Source of the DNA: Echinarachnius parma
Lineage: Eukaryota > Echinodermata > Echinoidea > Clypeasteroida > Echinarachniidae
Direction of reading: 5' to 3'
Assembly: GCA_037951105.1 (NCBI GenBank)
Contig: JBAMJV010003343.1
Location: forward strand, 248,001 to 312,000
Length of the DNA stretch: 64,000 nucleotides
Part shown: one piece after another, positions 47,498 through 58,601 of the stretch
Position numbering within the stretch: the first letter of the stretch is position 1
Layout: the number at the start of each line of letters is the position of its first letter
Translations under genes and position numbers: made by a program
Notes under the pieces: model-generated
Database searches by the model: none
What the model saw: the letters and a program-made list of their open reading frames with translations, nothing else
What the model was told of the DNA's origin: nothing

Positions 47498-48014
47498 CGG
47501 ATATGCCTAGGTCACAAATGCTCCGGGCGCGGCACAATTTTTGTATCTACGGCGGATTTTTCTACGATTTCGTGGAGTTGGGATATCGTACGATGTCTGC
47601 GATGTAGCGGTCACATAATTGCCGGGGCGCGCGTACGATGATGTTGGGAGTTCAAGCAAATTCAAATCGCACGGCTCCCGTAATTAAAATCTGACCACTC
47701 GTTCGAACGCATTACGGGACTCGTACGGACATCGCTAGATACTCCGACGATATCGTTGACATCTTACGACTATCGTACGATTTGAGTGGCCCCAAGTTCA
47801 GTCAAAAAATAGTATATATTCGAGAGAAAAAAAGGCAACGGTGTCCATGCGTTGCCCGTGCGATGCTCTCTTCGACATGTCTACGGGCTTTTTACGGGCC
47901 GCACGATAGCCACGGAACCCTTGCGGGCGCCGCAAGATTCCCGCAAGATTTCACCTAAAAGTGACGTCGTACAGGCGCTGTATCCCAAATCGGAGGAATT
48001 GTGACCCAGGCATC
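47498..48014. mobile_element. GC-rich MITE with GCCTAGGTCACAA ends
   Basis: 'gcctaggtcacaaatgctccggg' near 47498 is inverted at 'cggaggaattgtgacccaggc' ending about 48014. The interior is rich in CGTACGA/TCGTACG words. No ORF. It resembles the GC-rich block at 39655-40075 in style. Confidence 0.65.
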
Positions 48015-48239
48015 GCATTCATCTGTTATACCATACAAGGTATACAGTGGCCGAGAGCACGATCATAACCCAGGACCAGCCCTATAGTTCCACTGATCTA
48101 GCATATTGACATCGATGAGTTAGAGCCAATGATGCTAATTACCATGGTAAATGTCGCTGGTCCGTAATCGGGCCCCCGGGCCCAGTACAAGAAACAAATT
48201 ATGTGAAAGCTCCAAGTGATTTTGTGGAATACGACAAAG

Positions 48240-48830
48240 TTAATGGACCACTTTTAGCCATTTAAATAGACATCGCGGCAATTGACTTGTACATCTTCAC
48301 ATATTAATTTGTACTGAAAATCACGTATACAATATCCACACAGCTGAGAAAATACATGTTAGTGGATTTTGCATTGATTCTGATTATCATTATATAAACG
48401 TTTACTTTGCGAAAAACAAATTGTGAACCAAATCCAGATTATTTTAGGAGATAATATACTATATTAATTATAATATCAATTTGTATATAGGGCTTTATCA
48501 CCGAAGTCCCAAAGCGCTCGGAGCATAATAACCTTGGCTTTAGCCGAGCTACCATGATGGGGCGCTCAAGCATTACAAGGAATAACTTCCTGCCAAGTAC
48601 CCATTTACTACACCTGGGTTGAGAGCAGCACATGTTGATACAGTGTCTTGCTGAAGGACACACGTGCCGTGGATGGGAATCGAACCAACAAATGGGTCGT
48701 AAATACCTTTTTAACGAAACGGAAATTTGAAAAACCAAAACCACGAATACAACAAGGTATGAGGGAACCGCTAGAATTCTAATTGTATTTTGAGGATTTT
48801 GACAATGTTACTTAGTCCCTTTAACGAATC
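48240..48830. repeat. Decayed copy of the 40.7-41.2 kb segment
   Basis: It shares 'tttgacaatgttacttag' and preceding 'gagggaaccgctagaattctaa' with 41145-41215, with a minus-strand ORF (48439-48744) of no recognisable domain. Confidence 0.45.
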
Positions 48831-48858
48831 TGCACGTACTTGAATTATGGGCCCTATA

Positions 48859-49095
48859 CAGGGTGGCCCACAAATAACGGAACGGGGTACTTGCCATACT
48901 AAAGATTCATGATGCCCTCCATACTGCATCGAGTAACGATCAACTGTGCGCCATTGTGAGTGTGCGTTCAGCTGTGTATAGAGAAGAAAGGGTACTAACA
49001 ATGGCGCACTCATTGAACGTTACTAGTTGCTATGACGGGCATCATGTGTCTTCATTATAGCAAGCACCCCGTTCCGTTATTTCTGGGCCACCCTG
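48859..49095. mobile_element. Complete TA-target MITE, family M1
   Basis: Ends CAGGGTGGCCCACAAATAAC and its near-complement, TA at 48857-48858 and 49096-49097. At 237 bp the arms also pair internally ('acgggcatcatg' with 'catgatgccct'). The TA target is typical of Tc1/mariner-type elements. Confidence 0.88.
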
Positions 49096-49261
49096 TATAA
49101 ATTAGGGGGGGGGGGTGTAAAGCATAATTCAATTAAATTCAAGTTTGTTGATATTCAGTCCTCACTAGGGGATTTTAATCATATTCAAAATAAAAACTAT
49201 TCGATTGTTGCGATTTGATGCTATTGATGAACGCTCTCTTCTTTGATTGATGTGTGTCTCT

Positions 49262-49700
49262 TTTATTGATGCAACCCTTTACAGGGTGCCTCCCCCACCC
49301 CCCCCCCCCCCCCCAAAAAAAAACAAACAAAAAAATAAACTAAAACGGAGTACCAAAATGATTATGTCCGTCGGATAGGGTGACTTTTCCAATAAAAACC
49401 GATACCAGGAACAGTAATTTTGGTCGTGTAGTTTTGCTTTAGGGCGCTGTGAGTGACACCATGTCAGGTGCACATTTTTTTGTCCATTTTTACCAAGTCA
49501 GTGCCAGTTTAATCGCAATTCCTGCCCGTAATACCATCGAACGACCATGCCCATTATTTTGGCACACGGTTGAGTGCACACTAACAATGGCGCGCGGATT
49601 GCTCGCGTGTTCAACGGTATGACGGGCAGTAAGTGCGATTTATCAGGCACTGACTTGGTACAAATTGGCAAAAATGGGAACCTGACATTGTGTTACTAAC
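49262..49700. mobile_element. Longer but worn M1-family element
   Basis: 'cagggtgcctccc' then a C run, 'aaaacggagtaccaaa', 'gacaccatgtcaggt', 'accaagtcagtgcc', 'cacactaacaatggcgcgc' and an inverted 'ggcactgacttggtac...aacctgacatt' give a foldback interior like 21098-21400. Confidence 0.6.
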
Positions 49701-49774
49701 ATGACTAATAATTTGCCCCCCTCCCCCCAAAAATAATTCATCTGCCTTTCCTAATTAGTCCGACCACGCTACGT

Positions 49775-50182
49775 CACTGTGTGTGTGTGTGTGTGTGTAT
49801 GTGTGTGTGTGTGTTCTCATGTCGGGTCTCGTGTGGGTACAATTATATATTTGTGGGGTATTTTTTCCTTGTGGGGAATAAATCATAGACCCCACTAAAG
49901 AATAGCCTTATTAAAATCGGCGAATTTAGCTTCAAAGAGCTATGGCACAACATATTCTGACTGTGCCCACTGAGTGATACTTGAGGATTTTTTTCTAGAT
50001 ACACCCCTACCCTCCCATGCACTCAGAAGGTTGACTTTTTTTGTTGCAAAGATTTTGTGAAGAAAAAAAACAGCCTGTAATAGCACAAGTACCCCACAAG
50101 TCGGGTGCCCACAATTATGCTCGAGTAAGACAATGTGTGTGTGTGATGATGTGTGCGTGTGTGTGTGTGGGTGTGTGTGTGT

Positions 50183-50233
<51 letters not shown>
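49775..50233. repeat. (TG)n microsatellites
   Basis: TG runs at 49779-49813 and 50131-50233; the intervening sequence is AT-rich with no gene. Confidence 0.9.
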
Positions 50234-50234
<1 letters not shown>

Positions 50235-51905
50235 CTTCTCATTACGCTGTTAAGCAATCTGTACTAATCTCTGTGTGATAATCTATAGAAAGTTTATATT
50301 ACCAATACAGAATCAACGTGGAAACATCAATCGTCGAAACCAGTTACACTTCGAGCAAACTTGGGTTGCTCAATCAAGAGTCATGATTTTGCCATGTTGT
50401 ATAAGGTTAAATTCTATATGCCGCCCTCTTTTGATGGGTATTACATTATGCCATGCCAAAACAGAATAATCCTCCTTTAAAATTAAATAAAATCATGACT
50501 AGATACCAATCGAAACAAAAATAAGATGTATGAGACATTGTAATGTCGCTAGCCCCGAAGCCCAAGGTACACATTTTTCATAATTACTTAAAATTGAAAT
50601 AAATGGGTCATTTTGCCAGAAATGCTACAAAAAAAACCGGAATAAACTGGCAAGGGTCTTTTAAGGTACTGAGACGTAACCTAACCAGCTACAGATTTGT
50701 CTTATGTGTTAATCAATTTTTTGTCCAAATTAAACATAGAATATAGAGCTGATGTAATGTTATTTTCAATTTCGTCTAAAGATGATATGCACGTTGTAAA
50801 GCCATTTGCTCGAAATTAGTGTTACATTATAATTATTCAACATAATCATGATAATTATGATTTTACTATGAAAACAAAAAAATTGCGAATCCAGAGATTG
50901 ACAGATTGATGTGTATGGCGGTTCCTGTATTAAATTTGTTAAATAAACGAAATTCCAAACTGACGAACGATGGGGATAATTTTCCCAAGTAAGTTACCCA
51001 TTTTCAAACACATTTTATTACTCAATATTTTGCGAGAAGGAAAGCTACGGAATTTTTTGTTAGGTAATGAAAAACTGAGTGTCGAATTTGGAAGAACATG
51101 CAATTTCAATGGCAGAATAAACTTGAATTGATCAAAATTGGTTCAAAAACGGCTAAAATATATCCGATCGGGATAAATCTGGGGCCCAGATTGATTCGAT
51201 TATTAAAAAATAATTAAAATGCTAACACTTTTTCAAAAATTATCAAAAGCGGTTTTTAAGTAGTGCTGCTTTTTTCACTATTGAATCATTATTTCAACAA
51301 AAAATCACATGCATAATTTTGTTTGTAAACTGGTTGAAACCAATGCCTTTTTAGAGGGCGCCCTCTAGTGTTTTATTGGCTCTTTTTGAACGATAACAGG
51401 CTTTTTACCTAGTCGTTTATAATGTTGTGTACCTTTCGAGCATGGTGGAGTTATAACTTTTAGTTTGTAATGCTACTGTGCAGGTTTTGGTTACTAAGTT
51501 CAGCCTTACCAAAACTGTACTACCCATTTAAGCGTGTCTCACTATCAATGTTTCATAACTATAAGGAGATAAAAATGTTACACAAATAGCATGGCTACAG
51601 ATGAACGTTTTTCCATGTTTGATAAGAATTAATATAGTAAATAATACCTTTCCGCTGTATCATATGAGAAAATGACACATGGCCTTATTAATCAATATTA
51701 GTAGGTGATAAAGAAAATAGACATACACATAATTTAATCATATTACAGTTAGAGTTGTTAGCCGACCGGATAACCCGATTTAAAAGTGTACTTACATTCC
51801 AATGCAAATAAGAAACGCAATATTTTTGTGGAGCTAAACATTCATTTTCTGTCATCTGTTTGCCTCAAATTTTGAAGAAGACGATTCGGATTTTAAAATA
51901 TAGCT
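50232..51905. repeat. Segmental duplication B (partner 44557-46900)
   Basis: Same order and orientation as the A copy but about 670 bp shorter, chiefly from lacking the 44863-45232 element and part of 45660-46000. Confidence 0.85.
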
Positions 51906-52132
51906 GAAATAGTTAGGCAGCTAAGGGCCTGGAATCATAACAATTGTGCACAAAATGAAAGAAATGTGAATTTTTCACAGATAGTTCATATTATCATGAT
52001 GTTTAATTTCCCTCGTGGAAGTTTGCTAATTATGACCATGAGGGGTGGGACAGGGTCTTGAAAGAAAGGGGGTGCAAAGTGCGTTATTACACCATTGTAT
52101 GGGTATCTAACATGACTTGATTCTTTCCTTAA
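51906..52132. other. Unassigned
   Basis: AT-rich sequence with no recognised feature up to the TTAA at 52129-52132. Confidence 0.4.
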
Positions 52133-52665
52133 AGGGGTAGTACAGTTTTGGTAAGGCTGAACTTTAGTAACCAAACCTGGACAGTAACATTTTAAACTAA
52201 TATTTATAACTCCACCATGCTAGAAAGGTATACAAAATTACAAACGACTACCATAAGTAAAAAGCCCATTATCATTCAAAAAGAGCCATTAAAACACAAG
52301 AGGGCGCTCTCTAAAAATGCATTGGTTTTAACCATTTTTCATACAAAATTATGCATGTGATGTTTTATTGAAATCATGATAATAGAGATATCATCAACAA
52401 TTATTTAAAAAACGCTTTTGAAAATTTTTGAAAAAGTGTTTGCATTGTTTTATTTTTTTTTTTATTCATTATTATTTGGGCCCCAAATAATTATAAGATC
52501 ATATATTTATTGATATTTCAGCCCTTTCTGGACCGATTTTGATCAAATAAAGTTTATTCTGCCATTAAAATTGCATGTTCTCTCAAATTCGACACTCAGT
52601 TTTTCACTACCTCACAACAAAATTGTGATGTGCAGCGCCCTCTCTACCAAAACTAAACTACCCCT
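52133..52665. mobile_element. TTAA-target MITE, family T1
   Basis: TTAA at 52129-52132 and 52666-52669; ends AGGGGTAGTACAGTTTTGG and AAACTAAACTACCCCT. Closest to the copy at 20169. Confidence 0.9.
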
Positions 52666-52824
52666 TTAATATGTTAATGGGTTAAAAGTGACTTTGAAAA
52701 TCACATTGTCCATTATTAAATAATATATTATTATTTTATGGGGTAATTGTATGGGGTAAATGCAAAGGAGTGGGACCCCCCCCGCCCCCCTTCACTTTTC
52801 ACATGTGTCTAAAGTTTACTTATC

Positions 52825-53336
52825 GTTCTTTAGTCCAACATTTTTTATTGATTCATATTCTAGAAGGGTTAAGAATATACTTGATTTGGGGGAATATGCA
52901 AATTATATAAAATACCTAATTATGCAAATAATATGCATTGCTAGAGGTTGCCATGATGGCAACTCTTTGATATCTTAAATACATACTTAGAACATAACTG
53001 ACAAATAATGATCTGGAATTATTGCTTATAAGGGGCTGTAGCCACTGAAAATCAATAATATTCAAAAATATGCAAATTAGAGGCAGCCATCTTGGATTTT
53101 GGGATGTTTCCCATATGGCACTTACAAACGAGCACCAGAAATGGAATCCTTGCCCCAAAATACCCTAGAATACTTGTTTTTATCAATATTCTACTATTCC
53201 TAGATAGAAAATGACCCCTGACCTTATTACACAATTATGCAAATTAGCTAATTAACTTTAAAAGGTGGGAACAAAGCTCAAATTTCTTCTTAAACCTTCT
53301 AGAATATGAATCAATAAAAAACGTTAGACTAAAGAA
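52825..53336. mobile_element. MITE with 50-bp inverted ends and four octamer (ATGCAAAT) motifs
   Basis: 'gttctttagtccaacatttt...cattctagaagggttaagaa'-type left end is mirrored at 53286-53336. Four copies of ATGCAAAT, the POU-factor octamer, lie inside near 52896, 52922, 53068 and 53237. No ORF. Confidence 0.82.
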
Positions 53337-53339
53337 CGT

Positions 53340-54180
53340 CTCCAGGTCTAATACACAAGTATAGGTCCGTCTACAGGACTATTTACTTACTTCAATTACA
53401 TTGATTGTGCATAGATAATGAGCTCCATAACCTTTAACCCCATGACCCCAATATCTTTCAATCAGATCATTGTCACCCCACGGATGCGAGGCTAACTGCT
53501 ACAATCATATTTAAAACGAAATATAGGAGAAGCGTTAAGAATGATGCCTCAAAGCGGCAAAATAGGGCGGTAACAAGGCCATGACCTTTAAAGGTCACTT
53601 GGGGTCAAATTGAGCAAACTTCCATGAGGGAAAATAATTCACATATAATGCAGATTATATGGTAGGACTTTCATGTTTCTTTCAAAAAGTGCACAATTGT
53701 TACCCTTAGCCGCCTAACTAAAACATTGATTGAAGACAACATTGAACTTTAAACACCATTTTTTAGCTCGAACCGCTCCTACTGGATGACTCATTATCAC
53801 TGTTTCATAACTAGGAGATAAAGACAAATTGACGCTGTCTAAGCGATTTTGTATTTACTTTACAATGATTATCATGGTGGCTGGTACACGTTTGCAATGT
53901 TACACAAATAGCATGGCTACAGATGACAATTTTTCCATGTTTGATAAAATTTAATAAAGTAATTAATGTCTTTCCGCTGTATCATATGAGAAAATGACAC
54001 ATGGCATTATTAATCAATATATTTTGATAATAGGTGATAAAGAAAATAGACGTAGACAGGAATTATTTATATTACAATTAGAGTTGTTATCTGTCCGTAA
54101 CCCCTGCCCTACTCATTTTACCCGGTCTGGAAATGTATATATTCTGAACTCGTTCACTTAATTTCCAACATTTGTTGCAG
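53340..54180. other. Unassigned with repeat fragments
   Basis: It includes 'tgacctttaaaggtca' inverted half-sites near 53581 and a fragment (53790-54110) shared with 46500-46700 and 51540-51740. Confidence 0.45.
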
Positions 54181-54198
54181 GAAGCTACGTATAGTCGG
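54181..54198 (+). other. Possible 18-nt micro-exon upstream of the lectin exon
   Basis: A strong acceptor (tttgttgcag) is followed 18 nt later by a strong donor (GTAAGT at 54199). It would read EATYSR in phase 0 but contains TAG in the frame carried by the signal-peptide exon at 41668. If real it is more likely 5' UTR. Confidence 0.25.
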
Positions 54199-54490
54199 GT
54201 AAGTACGTCAGTGTTCCTCTATAATTTGACACTTAAGCAAAAGTAACAAATATTTTCAATCTCAACATGGGAGTGAATCACCACGGCTGTTTAATACTGA
54301 TGGAAGGTTAATCTTAAAATATGCTGGAACCGGGGAAATCTTGATCGGATCGTTCATTTTAAAGTTCTTATAGGCATAATTATATTTGTCTGATTCTTAT
54401 GAAATATTTACAACAATGAATCCTTTCTGTCGCAGTTTCATGTTAGACAGTATTATATATGGATTATATGGCTGGGAACCTTTAATTATA

Positions 54491-54788
54491 GGTTTTCCCA
54501 TTCATTTTAGCACTTTTGTCATTCAATTTCGTCCCGAGAAGCCGAGAACGTGCAAATGCCAACTTCAATTTCGTCTATTGTCGACCAATTTCACAAATAG
54601 TCCATTCCATTTGGTCATTTGTCACACATTTTCGTCCAGTACAATTCAAAATCGACGAAAATGCGTGACGAACGACTAAATTGAATGGACTTTTTGTGAA
54701 ATTGGTCGACAATAGATGAAATTGAAGTTGGTATTGGCTTCTCGGGACGAAATTGAATGACAAAATGACGAAAATGAAAGGGAAAACC
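54491..54788. mobile_element. GGTTTTCCC-end hairpin MITE (family G subtype) directly upstream of the lectin exon
   Basis: TA at 54489-54490 and 54789-54790, ends GGTTTTCCCATTCATTTT and the complement. Almost the whole 298 bp forms one inverted repeat ('ttcgtcccgagaagcc' ... 'ggcttctcgggacgaa'; 'ttcgtctattgtcgaccaatttcac' ... complement) with a short centre near 54640. It ends 20 bp before the putative acceptor of the lectin exon. Confidence 0.92.
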
Positions 54789-54843
54789 TATATCACTCCC
54801 TTTTTTCAGCAGTTCCTCTAAGCAGACAAGGCGTTGCTCAATC

Positions 54844-55146
54844 ATGAATCCGAGACCATCACTGGCCGTGGCCATCGTTCTCTACTACGGAGTCTTTGGA
54901 GTCTTCGGAGAAGTAGAAGATGGGCTGATTTGCCCCCCTTGCTCTCCATGCCCAAACATAGCTTGCCCAGAATACTGGTTTCGGGTCGGCGAGTATTGTT
55001 ACCGGTACCACGGCATTATAAAGACATGGGAAGCAGCTAATACCTTCTGTCAAGACCAGAATGCCAATTTGGTCAGCATCCACACTGAGGAGGAGAGCAG
55101 CACAATCTTCAACCTCTGGCAAACACTCCACGGCACGAGTGATCCG
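54844..55146 (+). CDS. Secreted C-type lectin, N-terminal coding exon
   Basis: ATG at 54844 begins a signal peptide (residues 1-22, hydrophobic core LAVAIVLYYGVFGVF), a short Cys/Pro-rich spacer (CPPCSPCP, residues 30-37) and the first half of a C-type lectin domain: CPEYWFRVGEYCYRY (41-55), TWEAANTFC (61-69) and NLVSIHTEEES (75-85). The donor GTAAGT follows at 55147, giving 101 codons and phase 0. A possible acceptor at 54808-54809 implies a 5' UTR intron. The expected second half, starting with WIGL, was not found downstream before the inverted-repeat arm. The only such exon in the window is on the opposite strand at 14141-14374, with matching phase. A hairpin MITE sits immediately upstream. 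The Cys-pair spacer could make inter-chain disulfides (inference). Confidence 0.85.
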
Positions 55147-56467
55147 GTAAGTACATGGTACGTGGCACTGGCCTATAGTATTAATAGATGGTGGTGTGAT
55201 GGGTATGGCGGTGCTAAATGCACGAGTACGAATCAATCCGTTGATTTTGGAATGAAAACAACCTTCTTACTTTGCTATTTATACTGTTTGATACCATACA
55301 ATTTGAGTTATTCATTTACTTTCATTTTTTAATGATATCTTACAAGTTTTAGTTACACAAATTTGGTTTGAACAGATCTGTGCCATCCCTTTAACCATTT
55401 CGTAAGTGCAATTACATTAAAAGGTGCAAAATGTGTTGAATGGTTGATACAATGTTTTTTTTGTTGTGATCTGATATATGATAATGTTACGTTAAATGAA
55501 TGTTATATGGCCGAGTAAATAGCAAAATTGTAAATTGTAAAATCGTAAATATCTTTTCAAAAAAGGGATCTCAAAAACTCTCAACCTGTCCCATGCTTCT
55601 ATTTAAGTACAACATAATACAACAGGGTATATTTTCTTTGGAAAATGTTACTAGATCGCTGTTATTACATATTACCCAAAATGTAAAATAATAGTGCAAT
55701 TGAAGGTGCAAAGACGTTAACGCAAATATGCTTACTTTTTTTTTTCGAAGCGATGATATTACAGTCAATCGCTGAGCAAAATTTTGAAGTTAAAAACGTT
55801 AAACTAAATTTGAACCTACAATAAATATACAACATTTAAGGGATAGTTGAGTTTTGGTATAGAGGGCGCTACAGAAATAATCTTTTTTGTGAGCTAATGA
55901 AAAACTGAGTGTCAAATTTGAAAGAGCATACAATTTTAGTGACAAAATTTGTTTTAAATGCTTCCTCTTTTCAAAAATTTCAGAAATTCTAATGACACAA
56001 ATTCGCGAGCGAGCTTGTTCTATCCCACAATACACCAATGTGAGACGTACGACCCTCACTACGCGCCTATCTATGTACACTGCAGCGAATGTGTTCTTTT
56101 GATCGGACCAATACAATGCTCGATCATGAATAGTTTAGTCCACGATGCGCCACTGAACCGTGCCTTTGAGCATTACTGCATTGTTGAACCGTTTGAAAAT
56201 ACTTGCCCGAAATTGTAACACGTTTGGCTTTCATTGGAATTTGAATAGACACAAAGTCCTGTAAACGTGGTTATTGAATGTGCTGGCTCTGCATGACCGG
56301 CTATTATGAATGACACATGCAGTGATCACAATGCAGTGGCACCGGATTCAAGCCTACTCTTGAAATTGAGCAAAGTGAGGGTGCTACGTAAGGGTCTCAT
56401 GATTGTGTGCAGTAAATTTAATTATTTCCTCAGAGTTAATGACATTAGAAAAATATCTAAGAAATCA
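55147..56467. other. Lectin intron/flank with duplicated fragment
   Basis: It contains a block like 40930-41210 ('acgttaaatgaatgttatatggcc', 'tcccatgcttct', 'atgttactagat') and a truncated T1 MITE (55840-55985). No second CTLD exon is visible on either strand. Confidence 0.5.
55840..55985. mobile_element. Truncated T1 MITE
   Basis: TTAA (55836-55839) then GGGATAGTTGAGTTTTGG, 'agagggcgctacag' and 'gctaatgaaaaactgagtgtc', ending abruptly in 'aaatgcttcctcttttcaaaaattt'. Confidence 0.75.
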
Positions 56468-58601
56468 ACCAAAGAGAGTCAAATCCTGAAAATATTCAAG
56501 CACATCCCTAGATTGATTTTCAATATACTGTATTTTTGTTTAACTCGTCCCGAATTCTCCTTTAAACCTAAACAAACCAGACCTCATAAAAAGGGAACGT
56601 TGCAACCTACAGTACCGGTCAATTTTTCTAAATTTAAAAATGCTTAACAGATTTAAAGATGAAGAAATATTGGTGAAATACCGAATAATATTTAAAATTG
56701 CATAATTCGGTCTTAAAGTTTTTGGAAAATACCAGGCATTATGCCCCGCCCCCCCCCCCCCCTCCCCACCCACCCCTCGGCGATTTTCTGATTGCTCGGG
56801 AACACATACACTTTTTTTTTTTAATCGGACCAACCATTATCATGTCACGTACCTTTTTCTCTTTGCATGTCAGGCTAAAAATCGGGCATTTTCGTGAAGA
56901 GCTATACATTGGCTAGTTGGTCTTTCTTACATTTAAGTTTTTTTTTTTTTTTTTTGGGGGGGGGGGGATAGAAATAATTGAATCATAGTAATAAATAAAA
57001 TAAAACGATAAACTATCGAATACATGAGTTACAGAAATACATATAAACAATTCAAAACAGCAACAAACATAAAGAATAACCTGCCTCTTCCATATTTTGT
57101 TGTTGTGTTATTTTTTCAAATGGTTTAAAGAATATAACTTGGAATGAAATATGATTTATGATTACAAATATGAATTGTATGACCTTATTTGCATAAACTA
57201 CCATAAATATGCAAATGTAAGTGAATTTTCCAAAAAACTTAAATGACCATAGTAATCTATTGATTTTTTAAAAATGGTTTATTGAACAAAATTCGATTAA
57301 AACAGCTTGGTGGCTGATAACAGGCTGTTTTTATTCAAAAGAAAAGAGAGGTCATTAACACAAAAACAAACAAAAATAGTATATTTTAACAAATATGTAG
57401 GTTTTTTTAAATATTTTAAATCATTGAATAAAAGCTGGGTCCAATATTTACTCCAAATGGGATGTATTTGTTGATATTTCAGCTGTTTCTGAACCGATAT
57501 TGATTTTAAAAACTTTGTTTTATCTTTTAAAACATGTGAGCTTCCAAATATTACACTGAGTTTTTCATTACCTCACAAATTAATTATTTCTTGCCCCCTA
57601 TACATGCTTTACCCAAACTGTACAATCGTTTTAAGTTATGTCATTTAGTCGAACATCAAAGTAGCATTAAAGATGAAATAAACATTATTGACTGTAAGGA
57701 AGAGGAACACTGCGGCCGTTCAGCCCTGACTAGACTGGTCGATTCATACGAGTTCCCACTGTCTCGCATGTTTTGCTGCGGTAGAGCGATGTGAGAGGCC
57801 TTCTGTATGTTTCCTGAGTGGAAATTTAAATTCCGTTGTGTAAAACCCGCCCATGATTTTGTTAGCCCATCTCTTGCAGGGAACGGTTAGATATTACAGC
57901 CCGATATAAGATTCTTGCCTGTCCATGTAAGAAATACCTCTTGAAATCAGAATTTCACAAGAATGAAAGGATTTAAAGGGAAGTTATTTTTATTCAGAAG
58001 TCCTTACTAAGTTTACTCTTACATGGATTCAAAATAAAACAGGAAAACTCAAGTTCATCTTTAATAAACAGTGACAAATTCAACTTTTGATTTGCACTGC
58101 AAGAATGCAAAGTTGCACCCAAAATATGGAAAGACGCACATTCAACTTTAACAAGCATTTTCGATTTACCTGTCTGACCAGAAACAAATAATTTAAAATA
58201 AACAAAGAATAATAGGCTTTGCCGGAATCGAACCAGAGACCTCCGAATTGGTAGAACAGTCCTCAACCATCGAGCCACAAAGACCCATGAGACCCTTTTA
58301 ATTGCTAAGGGGGTCCCTGTATCTGACATTTTGAAACTATATTAAAATATCTGAAATAATATCGCTATAGTGATATTCGTTTGTCTCGCAATGTATGGTC
58401 AACAACAAATCGAAAAGATCACGACGTTTCGTGCGCCGCTGCAACATTTATATTAAATACATGTAGATATACTTTGTATTCCTATCGGGATTCCTATATA
58501 CATCTTGACAGTTCTAAACGGCTACAGCCAAAAGCTTCTAGGGGCTCTGCCCCCTGTTGTGGTTCATTCGGTTGAGAACTATTGTTGGCCCCCAGTCTTA
58601 A

